Positions 1 through 7,227 are shown, counted from the stretch's first letter. The stretch: 19,374 bases of DNA from Candidatus Diapherotrites archaeon CG08_land_8_20_14_0_20_34_12 (GCA_002779065.1 PEXL01000029.1:1-19374); one strand, 5' to 3'. The notes: generated by a model not told the origin, from the sequence alone. Numbers and translations are program-made.

Positions 1-7
1 GTGAGGT

Positions 8-421
8 ATGTTTATTCAAAATATAAAATTAGTGCGACCGTTCACCTGGCAGCCTTTCAGCCAGCCAGTACTCTCGGCCGCTTGGATAGGCAACAAACAA
101 TTATTTGCCGCAGTAGCCAATGGCATATTAAATGGAGATTCTGCAATAACTATAGCCAAAAGGCATAATATTCCAGAGCTAGCAGTTATAGGGGCAAGAA
201 AAATAATGAATAATTATTTCACAGCAACCCTCCAATGGCATAATGCGCTTCAGCCAAGGTCAGAACAAATACATTCTCTTTTAGCGAAAACCAGATTTTG
301 GGATACCTTCACACAGGGGTGGGCAAGCGAAGGGCTAAGGTCTTATATTAAGTATGCCAAAATATGCAACATTGATTATGCAAAAGAAGTGGCTAGGGCA
401 ACCATTGCTGCATTTAAATAA
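8..421 (+). CDS. Hypothetical protein, 137 aa
   Basis: I do not recognise this protein. The frame is open from an ATG at 8; an in-frame TGA at 2-4 rules out a longer product, so the gene is complete unless a frameshift lies outside the window. The composition looks like real globular protein: mixed helices, several Trp and Arg residues, no signal peptide and no membrane segment. The middle (about residues 46-66) looks helical, with IAKRHNIPELAVIGARK, and the C-terminus ends in a helix rich in Ala and Lys. GTGAG lies just upstream but only about two bases from the ATG, so the ribosome site is not convincing. The DNA looks richer in G+C than the iron genes that follow. It converges on the SdpI-like gene with a gap of about 7 bases. 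No function can be given. Confidence 0.55.
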   Translation: MFIQNIKLVRPFTWQPFSQPVLSAAWIGNKQLFAAVANGILNGDSAITIAKRHNIPELAVIGARKIMNNYFTATLQWHNALQPRSEQIHSLLAKTRFWDTFTQGWASEGLRSYIKYAKICNIDYAKEVARATIAAFK

Positions 422-428
422 AAAAGTC

Positions 429-1085
429 TCAGGTTACTCTTTCTTTTTTTGGGTCCTGCTGATTCTTGTATTCCCTATAAGAATACCAAAAAGAATAAAT
501 TGCAACCAGAATAACTGGAAGAAGAATAAACCAAATAGCATAATCTATAAATAACATGCCAATCAAACACAAAATTGCAACTATTTTGAAACCTCTTGCC
601 GCTACCTTATGCGTTTTATTCCAAACTACTTTACTACTTAAAGTCCAAGGAGTTCTAATTCCAATAAACCAATTCTGCTTTGCATTCTCACACAGTATTC
701 CAACGTAAAAGAAGAGGACTGCAAATGCTGGTATGAGCATAAAAGTCATGTTAAATGGGGCATTTAAAGTAAAAAGAATCGTAAGCACATACAAATAGAA
801 AAGAAATAAAGTGAAAATAAGAATAAAATAATCATAATATTTCCTAAATGATTCAATATTTTTCTTTTTTGGGTCAAAATCCGGAATTTTTATAAAAAGG
901 ATAAAGCAAAATAGCCCAATTACCGGCATTAAGAATAAGGCAAAAAGCTTGGGCATATGACCATTAACAACACCAGAAGCATTCCAATGGAAAGGCATTA
1001 TTTCAGGCATTATGGGATAAAGCCAAAATGCAATAACAAAAGAAAGTAATATTATTAATAATGTTAATATTTTTATCTTATTCAT
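429..1085 (-). CDS. SdpI-like / DUF1648 integral membrane protein
   Basis: A membrane protein of 218 aa resembling the SdpI family (bacterial SdpI is about 207 aa and protects against the SdpC toxin; most archaeal relatives have no known role). The N-terminal helix is followed by PIMPEIMPFHWNASGVVNGH, the DUF1648 pattern. The C-terminal half carries NWFIGIRTPWTLSSKVVW followed by NKTH, the SdpI-domain signature, between hydrophobic segments; about six membrane segments are visible. I place the start at the ATG at 1085. An upstream TTG at 1118 would add 11 residues, but a TTTAAA box about 26 bases before 1085 fits a leaderless start there, and no Shine-Dalgarno is seen. The gene is divergent from the DtxR-type regulator. 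Family assignment is firm; an immunity role is unproven and no sdpC-like toxin is seen nearby. Confidence 0.82.
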   Translation of the reverse strand: MNKIKILTLLIILLSFVIAFWLYPIMPEIMPFHWNASGVVNGHMPKLFALFLMPVIGLFCFILFIKIPDFDPKKKNIESFRKYYDYFILIFTLFLFYLYVLTILFTLNAPFNMTFMLIPAFAVLFFYVGILCENAKQNWFIGIRTPWTLSSKVVWNKTHKVAARGFKIVAILCLIGMLFIDYAIWFILLPVILVAIYSFWYSYREYKNQQDPKKERVT

Positions 1086-1100
1086 AAACCAAATGATGGA

Positions 1101-1160
1101 ATTACTGTTTTTAAACAATTAGTGGAAGGGATTATTGTTTTTAAACAATTGGTGGAGCTA
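1101..1160 (-). promoter_or_regulatory. Tandem 30-bp repeat carrying duplicated TATA-like dyads
   Basis: Two adjacent, nearly identical 30-base units (1101-1130 and 1131-1160) each contain TGTTTTTAAACA, a dyad of TGTTT and AAACA around TT. On the minus strand each dyad contains TTTAAA, a plausible TATA box. The proximal one is centred about 26 bases before the ATG at 1085, the distance expected for a leaderless archaeal gene. The distal one is exactly 30 bp further away. The units may be a duplicated promoter, tandem operators, or both. Confidence 0.5.
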
Positions 1161-1201
1161 TTTGGAATAGATGCTTAAAGGATAACACAAGTTAACTAAT
1201 T

Positions 1202-1225
1202 TTTAGGTCAACCTAAATTTATAAA
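1202..1225 (+). promoter_or_regulatory. Palindromic operator abutting the TATA box of the iron operon
   Basis: TTTAGGTCAACCTAAA (1202-1217) is a perfect palindrome with 7-base arms and a 2-base centre. TTTATAAA (1218-1225) follows directly and is a good archaeal TATA box. Its centre lies about 26 bases before the regulator's ATG at 1248, which has no Shine-Dalgarno, so the transcript is probably leaderless. The arms resemble half-sites of DtxR/IdeR iron boxes (TTAGG...CCTAA). The position fits repression by blocking TBP/TFB. Autoregulation by the downstream DtxR-type protein is inference. Confidence 0.7.
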
Positions 1226-1247
1226 CCCTTCTAAACTTACTAATTAT

Positions 1248-1931
1248 ATGCCTAAAGAAGAAATTGAAGAATACCTTGAAACAATATATGATTTATCTGA
1301 AGAACTAGGAAACAAAAAAACTGTAAAAACCAACCAAATTGCGGATTTTCTCAAAATAAGCGCTGCAAGTGTAACTGAAGCATTGCAAAGGCTGAGGGAA
1401 AATGGGTTTGTGGAATATGAACCATATAAAGGCGTTTCATTAACAAAAAAGGGACTGCAAATTGCATTGAAGATAAAAAGAAAGCACCGTTTATTAGAAT
1501 GCTTCCTGCATGATGTTCTGAAAATAAGAAAGGGGATGCATGAGCAAGCATGTAAAATGGAACATTATCTGTCAGACAATGCAGAAAAAGCACTTTCAAA
1601 ATTTTTGGGAAACCCAAAAAAATGCCCAGATGGAAAAGAAATACCTCTTTCCAATAGATTAACTTCCAAAAAACAAACCACGAATGAAAAAGAATTAAGC
1701 AAGGATATTATAAGATTAAATAGCCTGAAAAAAGGGGATAAAGGAAAGATATTTGCAATAAAAGGCAATGAAAAAGCAATGCAAAGGCTATCTGATTTGG
1801 GGTTATTGCCAAATACAAAAATAAGCATAATTGCTGAAGCTCCCTTGAAAGGGCCAATAAAAATATTAGTAAGGGGAAGCCACCTCGCAATATCCAGGGA
1901 AATTGCAAATGATATTTACATTGAGATTTAA
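1248..1931 (+). CDS. DtxR/IdeR-family iron-dependent repressor with FeoA-like C-terminal domain
   Basis: A 227-aa metal-responsive transcription regulator, about the length of corynebacterial DtxR. Residues 1-65 form the winged helix (EEYLETIYDL, then ISAASVTEALQRLRENGFV). Residues 66-140 are the metal-binding and dimer domain: H80 and E84 match DtxR H79/E83, and H98, C102, E105 and H106 fall at the DtxR positions. The place of DtxR Met10 is taken by Glu8, and Glu11 is also present, as acidic residues are in MntR; Cys at 102 argues for iron rather than manganese. Residues about 154-227 are an SH3-like FeoA domain (KKGDKGKI...MQRLSDLGLLPNT). It is the first gene of the iron operon, 14 bases before feoB, and it probably represses the operon when Fe2+ is plentiful. 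The family is certain; the metal is inferred from ligands and context. Confidence 0.92.
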   Translation: MPKEEIEEYLETIYDLSEELGNKKTVKTNQIADFLKISAASVTEALQRLRENGFVEYEPYKGVSLTKKGLQIALKIKRKHRLLECFLHDVLKIRKGMHEQACKMEHYLSDNAEKALSKFLGNPKKCPDGKEIPLSNRLTSKKQTTNEKELSKDIIRLNSLKKGDKGKIFAIKGNEKAMQRLSDLGLLPNTKISIIAEAPLKGPIKILVRGSHLAISREIANDIYIEI

Positions 1932-1945
1932 GAAGTGTGGAATAG

Positions 1946-3916
1946 ATGACAGAATGTTGCTCAAATTCAAACAGGCTAAAAAGCAATGAAAAAACTGATT
2001 TTACCATAGCACTGGCGGGAAATGCCAATGTCGGAAAAAGCACCATCTTCAACCAGCTTACCGGGTTAAACCAGACAATAGGGAACTGGCCTGGAAAGAC
2101 TGTTGAAATAGCAGAAGGATTATTGCTATACCTTGGGAAAAAAATAAAGGTTGTTGACCTACCTGGAATATATTCATTCTCAACATTCTCGGAAGAAGAA
2201 CTTGTTTCAAGGGAATATATCGCAAGGGAAAAGCCGGATGTCGTAATAAATATTGTTGACGCAACAAACCTTGAAAGAAATTTATACTTCACACTGCAGC
2301 TGATTGAATTAAATGTGCCCCTAGTTTTGGTATTGAATTTTTCTGATTTATTGAAAAAAAGAAAGATAAATATTGACAAAGAAAAACTTGAGCAAATGCT
2401 TGGCATTCCTGTGATAGAAACTGCCGCTGTTTCTGGGAAAGGCATTGAGGCAATAATCGACAAAACCATTGAGATAAAAAATTTGGAAAAACAGAAAAAC
2501 ACAATAAAATACAATGATGATTTAGAAAAAGAGATTGGCAAAATAGCTGAAATAATTGGTAAAGAAATTAAAAATGTTGAATATGCGCCAAGATGGATTG
2601 CAATAAAGTTGCTTGAGAATGATTCTGAAATAACAAAAATAATTTCTGAAAAAAATAATGGATTGGCTGATTTAGCAAAAAAATCCGCAGAAAGGCTTGA
2701 AAAAATTTACAATAAAAAAATAAACGTAGTGTTAAGCTGGGAAAGATATGAAATTATAGAAAATATTGTAAAGGAAACAGTAAGGATAGAAGAGGCAGGA
2801 GAAAGCATTACTGAAAAGCTGGATAAAATTGCACTGAATAACTTTTTGGGGTATTTGCTTGTTATAGGAGTAATCAGCGGCTTGCTTGTATGGACATTTG
2901 TAATTGGGAATTTCATATCAACAATGATTGCCAATTTTTTGGGGAATATTGAAACATTGAACCCCGTTGTTTCTGGTTCTATTGACAGAATTTTGTGGAA
3001 TGGAATTTTTACTGGATTTGTTGCCGGCGTTACATTAATTATCCCTTATGTATTGCCGTTCTATTTGCTCTTAGCTGTATTGGAAAATTCAGGATACCTG
3101 CCAAGGATTGCATTTATGCTTGATAAAATGATGCATAAAGTAGGATTACATGGGAAAGCCATAATTCCATTATTGTTAGGATATGGCTGCAATGTGCCTG
3201 CCTGCTTTGCATGCAGGATAATGGAGACAAAAAAACAGAAATTAATAAGCGCATTCTTAATTACCTTAGTGCCATGCATGGCACGAACTTTAGTGATATT
3301 AGGGTCAGTAGCAGCATTCGTTAATATTTGGTGGGCGCTTGCAATATACCTTTTTGATATTATATTAATTCTGATACTTGGCAGGATTGCATTTAAGGTA
3401 TTGCCTGGGGAATCTGTCGGCTTGATAATGGAAATGCCATCATATCATTTCCCGCACATAAAAACAGTATTAAAGCAAACATGGGCAAGGACAAAATCCT
3501 TATTGATTATTGTATTTCCGGCATATATCATTGGAAGCGCAATAATTCAAATGCTTTATTCATATGGTTTTTTAGATCCCATAAATAATGTATTAAGCAG
3601 CATTACGGTAAGCTGGCTCGGATTGCCTTCAGTAACCGGCATTTTATTAATATTTGGGATTGTAAGAAAAGAACTTACTTTATTAATGCTCGCAGTGATC
3701 TTTAATACAACAAATTTTGCAACAATATTAACGCCTGTGCAAATGATAACCTTAGCATTAGTGACAATGCTTTACATACCTTGTTTGGCTACAATATTAG
3801 CCTTACAAAGGGAATTTGGCTGGAAAAAAGCAATTGGAATTACGATAATTGAGGTAATATTGGCAATTTTAATTAGTGGAATTGCATTCAGATTTTTGAC
3901 AGCAATTGGAGTATAA
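1946..3916 (+). CDS. feoB: Ferrous iron transporter FeoB
   Basis: A 656-aa ferrous iron uptake protein of the cytoplasmic membrane. The N-terminal G domain shows G1 GNANVGKST (25-33), the NWPGKTVE stretch (47-54), G3 DLPG (71-74), G4 NFSD (131-134, an NxxD variant of NKxD) and a G5-like SGKG. A helical linker domain spans about 170-290. From about 297 there are roughly eight or more membrane segments with the Gate motifs GCNVPAC (414-420) and VPCMART (442-448), plus IPCLAT near 611-616. The Gate cysteines thought to line the iron path are present. The N-terminus begins MTECCS, an unusual Cys pair before the G domain. There is no separate feoA; the only FeoA-like fold is the tail of the upstream regulator. 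The gene starts 14 bases after dtxR and is followed by the FTR1 gene, so it is cotranscribed. Certain. Confidence 0.97.
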   Translation: MTECCSNSNRLKSNEKTDFTIALAGNANVGKSTIFNQLTGLNQTIGNWPGKTVEIAEGLLLYLGKKIKVVDLPGIYSFSTFSEEELVSREYIAREKPDVVINIVDATNLERNLYFTLQLIELNVPLVLVLNFSDLLKKRKINIDKEKLEQMLGIPVIETAAVSGKGIEAIIDKTIEIKNLEKQKNTIKYNDDLEKEIGKIAEIIGKEIKNVEYAPRWIAIKLLENDSEITKIISEKNNGLADLAKKSAERLEKIYNKKINVVLSWERYEIIENIVKETVRIEEAGESITEKLDKIALNNFLGYLLVIGVISGLLVWTFVIGNFISTMIANFLGNIETLNPVVSGSIDRILWNGIFTGFVAGVTLIIPYVLPFYLLLAVLENSGYLPRIAFMLDKMMHKVGLHGKAIIPLLLGYGCNVPACFACRIMETKKQKLISAFLITLVPCMARTLVILGSVAAFVNIWWALAIYLFDIILILILGRIAFKVLPGESVGLIMEMPSYHFPHIKTVLKQTWARTKSLLIIVFPAYIIGSAIIQMLYSYGFLDPINNVLSSITVSWLGLPSVTGILLIFGIVRKELTLLMLAVIFNTTNFATILTPVQMITLALVTMLYIPCLATILALQREFGWKKAIGITIIEVILAILISGIAFRFLTAIGV

Positions 3917-3938
3917 TTAATAGTTGTGGGGTGAAAAG

Positions 3939-4790
3939 ATATTTTCAAGTTTTATCATAACATTCAGGGAAGCTTTAGAAGCTGCGCTGATAATTGGAAT
4001 TATATTGGGCTATTTAGCAAAAACAAAACAAGAGAAATATAATAAAATAGTGTATGTAGCAATTGCGGCTGCAATTATGGCAAGCATAATTGGGGCAATT
4101 ACATTCAATTCTTTTGCCGGCGGATTTGAAGGAGTAAATGAACAAATATTTGAAGGCATAACAATGTTGATTGGTGCTGTTTTAATTACCACAATGATTT
4201 TGTGGATGATGAAACAGAAAAATATCGCTTCAGACCTAAAACATGGAGTAGAAACTGAAATACATGAATCACAAAGATCTGGATTATTCTTGCTTGTTTT
4301 TATTTCAATATTAAGGGAGGGCATAGAAACTGTACTATTTCTGGGAGCGGCAAGCTTTGTATCATCTGAAAATAATATTCTTGGAGCTTTATTGGGTATT
4401 GCAGCAGCAATCTTGTTAGGCTATTTAATGTTTGTCGGATCAATGAAGATTGACCTGAAAAAATTCTTCAACATAAGCAGCATACTCTTGATTTTATTTG
4501 CAGCTGGTTTAGTTGCACATGGAATGCATGAATTGGCTGAAGCCAAAATTGTTCCTGAGATAATTGAACATGTTTGGGATATAAATCCAAGCGTTAATGC
4601 AGATGGAAGCTACCCTGCATTGCATGAAAATGGGATAATAGGAAGCTTCTTGAAAGGTCTCTTCGGATATAACGGAAACCCATCTTTAATTGAAATAATC
4701 AGCTATGTTATTTATTTGGTTATTGTATTCATATTATGGAAAAGAACTGAAAGAGAAATGAATTTAAAAAGACTAAAGCAGATAAAATAA
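3939..4790 (+). CDS. efeU: FTR1/EfeU-family iron permease
   Basis: An integral membrane iron permease of the FTR1/EfeU family with about seven membrane segments. Both iron-binding motifs are visible: REALE near the N-terminus and REGIE about 115 residues later; the C-terminal FLKGLFGYNGNPS matches the EfeU GIFGYQ region. The start is odd. GGGGTGA (3928-3934) is a strong Shine-Dalgarno whose natural target is ATA at 3939, giving a product that begins (M)FSSFIITFREALEA, the same length as E. coli EfeU (MFVPFLIMLREGLEA). The only usual start codon in frame is a TTG at 3924, upstream of that Shine-Dalgarno. It follows feoB by a short gap, so it is part of the iron operon. No EfeO or EfeB partner is seen. 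Whether it carries Fe3+ or Fe2+ after oxidation cannot be told. Confidence 0.92.
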   Translation: MFSSFIITFREALEAALIIGIILGYLAKTKQEKYNKIVYVAIAAAIMASIIGAITFNSFAGGFEGVNEQIFEGITMLIGAVLITTMILWMMKQKNIASDLKHGVETEIHESQRSGLFLLVFISILREGIETVLFLGAASFVSSENNILGALLGIAAAILLGYLMFVGSMKIDLKKFFNISSILLILFAAGLVAHGMHELAEAKIVPEIIEHVWDINPSVNADGSYPALHENGIIGSFLKGLFGYNGNPSLIEIISYVIYLVIVFILWKRTEREMNLKRLKQIK

Positions 4791-4826
4791 TATTAAAAAA
4801 TTATTAAATTTTTCATTTTTTTAATA
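4791..4826 (+). terminator. AT-only inverted repeat with T run after the iron operon
   Basis: TATTAAAAAA (4791-4800) is matched exactly by TTTTTTAATA (4817-4826), with a 16-base loop and T-rich tracts. It begins immediately after the FTR1 stop codon. Archaeal termination favours T runs, so this is a likely terminator. The right arm (TTAATAAA, about 4821-4828) may double as the TATA box of the ABC genes, about 30 bases before the ATG at 4854. Confidence 0.45.
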
Positions 4827-4853
4827 AAACTTTGTGGATCTTCAGTGAAAAAT

Positions 4854-5849
4854 ATGGCATATGCAATTGAAACAGATAATTTAACAAAGAAATTTTCAGA
4901 CTTGACTGCAGTGGATAATGTTTCATTAAAGGTTAATGAAGGGGAAATCTTCGGTTTATTGGGGCCGAACGGGGCTGGAAAAACTACCTTAATTTCAATG
5001 CTTGTTACATTAAAAAAGCCAACATCAGGAACTGCCAAAGTAAATGGATTTGATATTCATAAAAATCCAGATGGCGTTAGGAAAAGTATAGGAATAATAT
5101 TTCAGGATCCTTCATTGGATGAAGAATTAACTGCTTTTGAAAATTTGGAATTGCACGCGGCAATGTATGGCATATCAAAAGCTGAAAGGGAAAAAAGAAT
5201 TATTGAGGTAATTGAAACAGTTGAATTAAAAGATCGTTTGAATACTGTTGTAAAAACATTTTCTGGAGGAATGAGAAGAAGATTGGAAATTGCAAGGGCG
5301 TTATTGCATTATCCTAAGGTTTTATTTTTGGACGAACCGACAATTGGCTTAGATCCGCAGACAAGAAAGCATGTTTGGGATTACATAAAAAAATTAAAGG
5401 AAGAGCATGGCATTACAATTCTTTTAACTACGCATTATATGGATGAGGCAGACAGCTTGTGTGACAGGATTGCAATTATAGATCAGGGAAAAGTAATTGT
5501 TTTAGATTCAGGAAAAGCATTAAAGGATTCTTTGGGAGGGGATACTTTAAAAATTGAGACAAATCAAGCTGAAAAGTTGCAGAACGCGCTTAAAGGAATG
5601 AAGGGAGTGAAGGATACTAAAATTTTGGAGGGGCGGCTTCAATTAAGGGTTGAGTTTGGTGAAAAGAAAATTTTGGAAGTAGTAGAAGCAGCAAAAAAGA
5701 ACAATATTGAAATTTTATCCGTTGGTTTGCATAAGCCAACAATTGATGATGTGTTTTTGCATTATACCGGAAAAACTATCAGGGAAGAAACCCTATCTGG
5801 CAAGGATCAAATGAGAATGAGAAGAAAAGCCTGGGGGCATAAAAGATGA
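4854..5849 (+). CDS. ABC transporter ATP-binding protein, DrrA-type exporter
   Basis: An ATPase of about 331 aa that energises the ABC-2 permease encoded next. Counted from the GTG at 4845: Walker A GPNGAGKTT (40-48), Q-loop Gln87 in FQDPS, signature FSGGM (139-143), Walker B VLFLDEP (159-165), D-loop GLD and switch His197 (TTHYMDEA). A C-terminal domain of about 110 residues with a KPTIDDVF element is typical of the DrrA/antibiotic-export group; the tail is basic (RMRRKAWGHKR). I choose the ATG at 4854: GTGA lies just before it and a TATA-like TTAATAAA sits about 30 bases upstream. The GTG at 4845 would add three residues. The stop overlaps the permease start as ATGA, so the pair is translationally coupled. 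The substrate is unknown; lipids, drugs or peptides are possible. Confidence 0.93.
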   Translation: MAYAIETDNLTKKFSDLTAVDNVSLKVNEGEIFGLLGPNGAGKTTLISMLVTLKKPTSGTAKVNGFDIHKNPDGVRKSIGIIFQDPSLDEELTAFENLELHAAMYGISKAEREKRIIEVIETVELKDRLNTVVKTFSGGMRRRLEIARALLHYPKVLFLDEPTIGLDPQTRKHVWDYIKKLKEEHGITILLTTHYMDEADSLCDRIAIIDQGKVIVLDSGKALKDSLGGDTLKIETNQAEKLQNALKGMKGVKDTKILEGRLQLRVEFGEKKILEVVEAAKKNNIEILSVGLHKPTIDDVFLHYTGKTIREETLSGKDQMRMRRKAWGHKR

Positions 5850-6604
5850 GCCATGAATTGCTTGCAATTTATTTCCTCTGGAAAAGGGAAATGATACGAT
5901 TTTTAAGGTCAAAAAGCAGAATTATTGGAAGCTTGGCAATGCCATTCTTTTTCCTCGCAATTTTAGGGACAGGTTTAAGCGGAGCAATGAAATTGCCGGG
6001 AATGAATGGCAATTATTTGGAATTTATTACCCCTGGAATTCTTGGAATGGTACTTTTGTTTGGGTCAATGTTTCTAGGAATCTCAGTAATCATTGATAGG
6101 CAATTTGGATTTTTAAAAGAAACTTTAATTGCTCCGGTAAAAAGAACTACCTTGGTTATTGGAAAAACATTGGGGAATAGCACTGCAGCAGTAATTCAGG
6201 GAATCTTAATGTTATTGCTTTCAGTATTTTTGGGAGTAACAATACAGCTTCAAGATATATTATTCACTATCTTATTAATGTTCTTGATTTCAAGCGCTTT
6301 TGTCTGTTTGGGAATAGCAATAGCATCAAAATTAGAAGATATGCACGGCTTTCAATTAATAATGAATTTTTTAATGATGCCGATGTTTTTCCTGTCTGGG
6401 GCATTATTCCCTCTAACAAGCGCTCCGCAGATAATCCAGACAATTGCTTATTTTGACCCTATGCTTTATGCTGTCGAAGCATTAAGATTTAGTTTATTGG
6501 GTTATTCAAGTATGCCGATACTAATTAGCGTTTCTATTCTAATAGCATTTTTTATAGCTACAACTTTCTTGGCAGCTTATTTCTTTAACAGAATTGAAAG
6601 TTAA
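5846..6604 (+). CDS. ABC-2 type permease, DrrB-like
   Basis: A 252-aa membrane subunit of an ABC-2 exporter, the partner of the overlapping ATPase gene (4-base ATGA overlap). The order is typical: an N-terminal amphipathic stretch (FLWKREMIRFLRSK), then six hydrophobic segments. The ABC-2 pattern is visible in the middle (DRQFGFLKETLIAPVKR, a cytoplasmic coupling region) and in the C-terminal half (MMPMFFLSGALFPL, then FDPMLYAVEALR). The length is normal for the family. The substrate cannot be read from the sequence. The iron operon upstream is separated by a probable terminator, so a link to iron is not implied. Confidence 0.92.
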   Translation: MSHELLAIYFLWKREMIRFLRSKSRIIGSLAMPFFFLAILGTGLSGAMKLPGMNGNYLEFITPGILGMVLLFGSMFLGISVIIDRQFGFLKETLIAPVKRTTLVIGKTLGNSTAAVIQGILMLLLSVFLGVTIQLQDILFTILLMFLISSAFVCLGIAIASKLEDMHGFQLIMNFLMMPMFFLSGALFPLTSAPQIIQTIAYFDPMLYAVEALRFSLLGYSSMPILISVSILIAFFIATTFLAAYFFNRIES

Positions 6605-6674
6605 TGCAATTGAAAGAATCAAATAAATGCTCTTCATTTCTTCATTAATGCAATCAATCAAATAAATGCTCTTC
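6601..6674. repeat. Short imperfect direct duplication at the permease/CBS 3' ends
   Basis: TTAATGCAAT followed by AATCAAATAAATGCTCTTC occurs at 6601-6635 and again at 6645-6674; the 19-base part is identical (6617-6635 and 6656-6674). The second copy includes the last codons of the CBS gene (EEHLFD on the minus strand) and the first lies between the convergent stops. It looks like a small local duplication with no evident function. Confidence 0.7.
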
Positions 6675-7079
6675 CCTTGTTCTTGCATCTAGCATTTGTT
6701 TTCCAGTAATATATTTTATATTTTTGGAAATACTGTGGGCAGTAATTTTTCCAAGGATTTCCCCTTTTTCATTTGTGACCGCCAATCTCCTGATATTTCT
6801 GGATGACATCAGTTCAGAAGCTTCGTAAACATCCGCATTTGGAGATATGCTAATTATTGGAGCAGTCATTATTGCATCAATTGTTTCTATTAATGGGTTA
6901 TGGCCATTTGCAACAACCTTTCTCAAAAAATCCCTTTCAGTAACAACCCCTATTAATTTTCCATTTTTTTCCACCAAAGCTGAACCTGTATGCGCTTCTT
7001 CCATTGCCTGTGCTGCTTTTGTTATTGTTATTCTACAATTTAATTTTAAAAAAGGTTTCATTAGATTTTTAACCAACAT
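6654..7079 (-). CDS. CBS-domain pair protein
   Basis: A small protein of 141 aa made only of two CBS domains (a Bateman module). CBS1 is about residues 1-58 (VKNLMKPF ... SALVEKNGKLIGVVTERDFL); CBS2 is about 73-130 (AIMTAPIISISPNADVYEAS ... NIRRLAVTNEKGEILGKIT). Such modules usually bind adenine nucleotides or S-adenosylmethionine and act as sensors. No catalytic or DNA-binding domain is attached, so the partner is unknown. The start is the ATG at 7079, preceded by GGGAGG (7088-7093 on the plus strand) at good spacing; a TTG further up at 7115 would add 12 residues but lies upstream of that Shine-Dalgarno. The gene is convergent with the ABC permease and divergent from purL. Confidence 0.88.
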   Translation of the reverse strand: MLVKNLMKPFLKLNCRITITKAAQAMEEAHTGSALVEKNGKLIGVVTERDFLRKVVANGHNPLIETIDAIMTAPIISISPNADVYEASELMSSRNIRRLAVTNEKGEILGKITAHSISKNIKYITGKQMLDARTREEHLFD

Positions 7080-7227
7080 AGAATCAGCCTCCCAATAGGA
7101 ATAAATAATTCGCAAGTAATTTTAAAACTTCTTATTCGTCAATTTGCGTAAAGCATCCTTTGCAATCCATTTTGCTGCCTTTGAATCACAACTTGATAGT
7201 TGTAGATTTCTCGCTCACTGGATTAAT

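Noticed and set aside
354..554. Plus-strand frame of 66 codons overlapping the first gene and the SdpI-like gene
   Set aside because: It overlaps both genes in other frames and shows no protein-like pattern.
429..1931. A toxin-immunity system made of the SdpI-like gene and its neighbours
   Set aside because: There is no sdpC-like toxin or ArsR-type repressor next to it; the adjacent regulator belongs to the iron operon.
1708..2541. Long minus-strand frame of 277 codons opposite the dtxR-feoB boundary
   Set aside because: It is antisense to two certain genes, has the Ser/Phe/Ile-rich composition typical of shadows of Lys/Asn/Glu-rich genes, and has no ribosome site.
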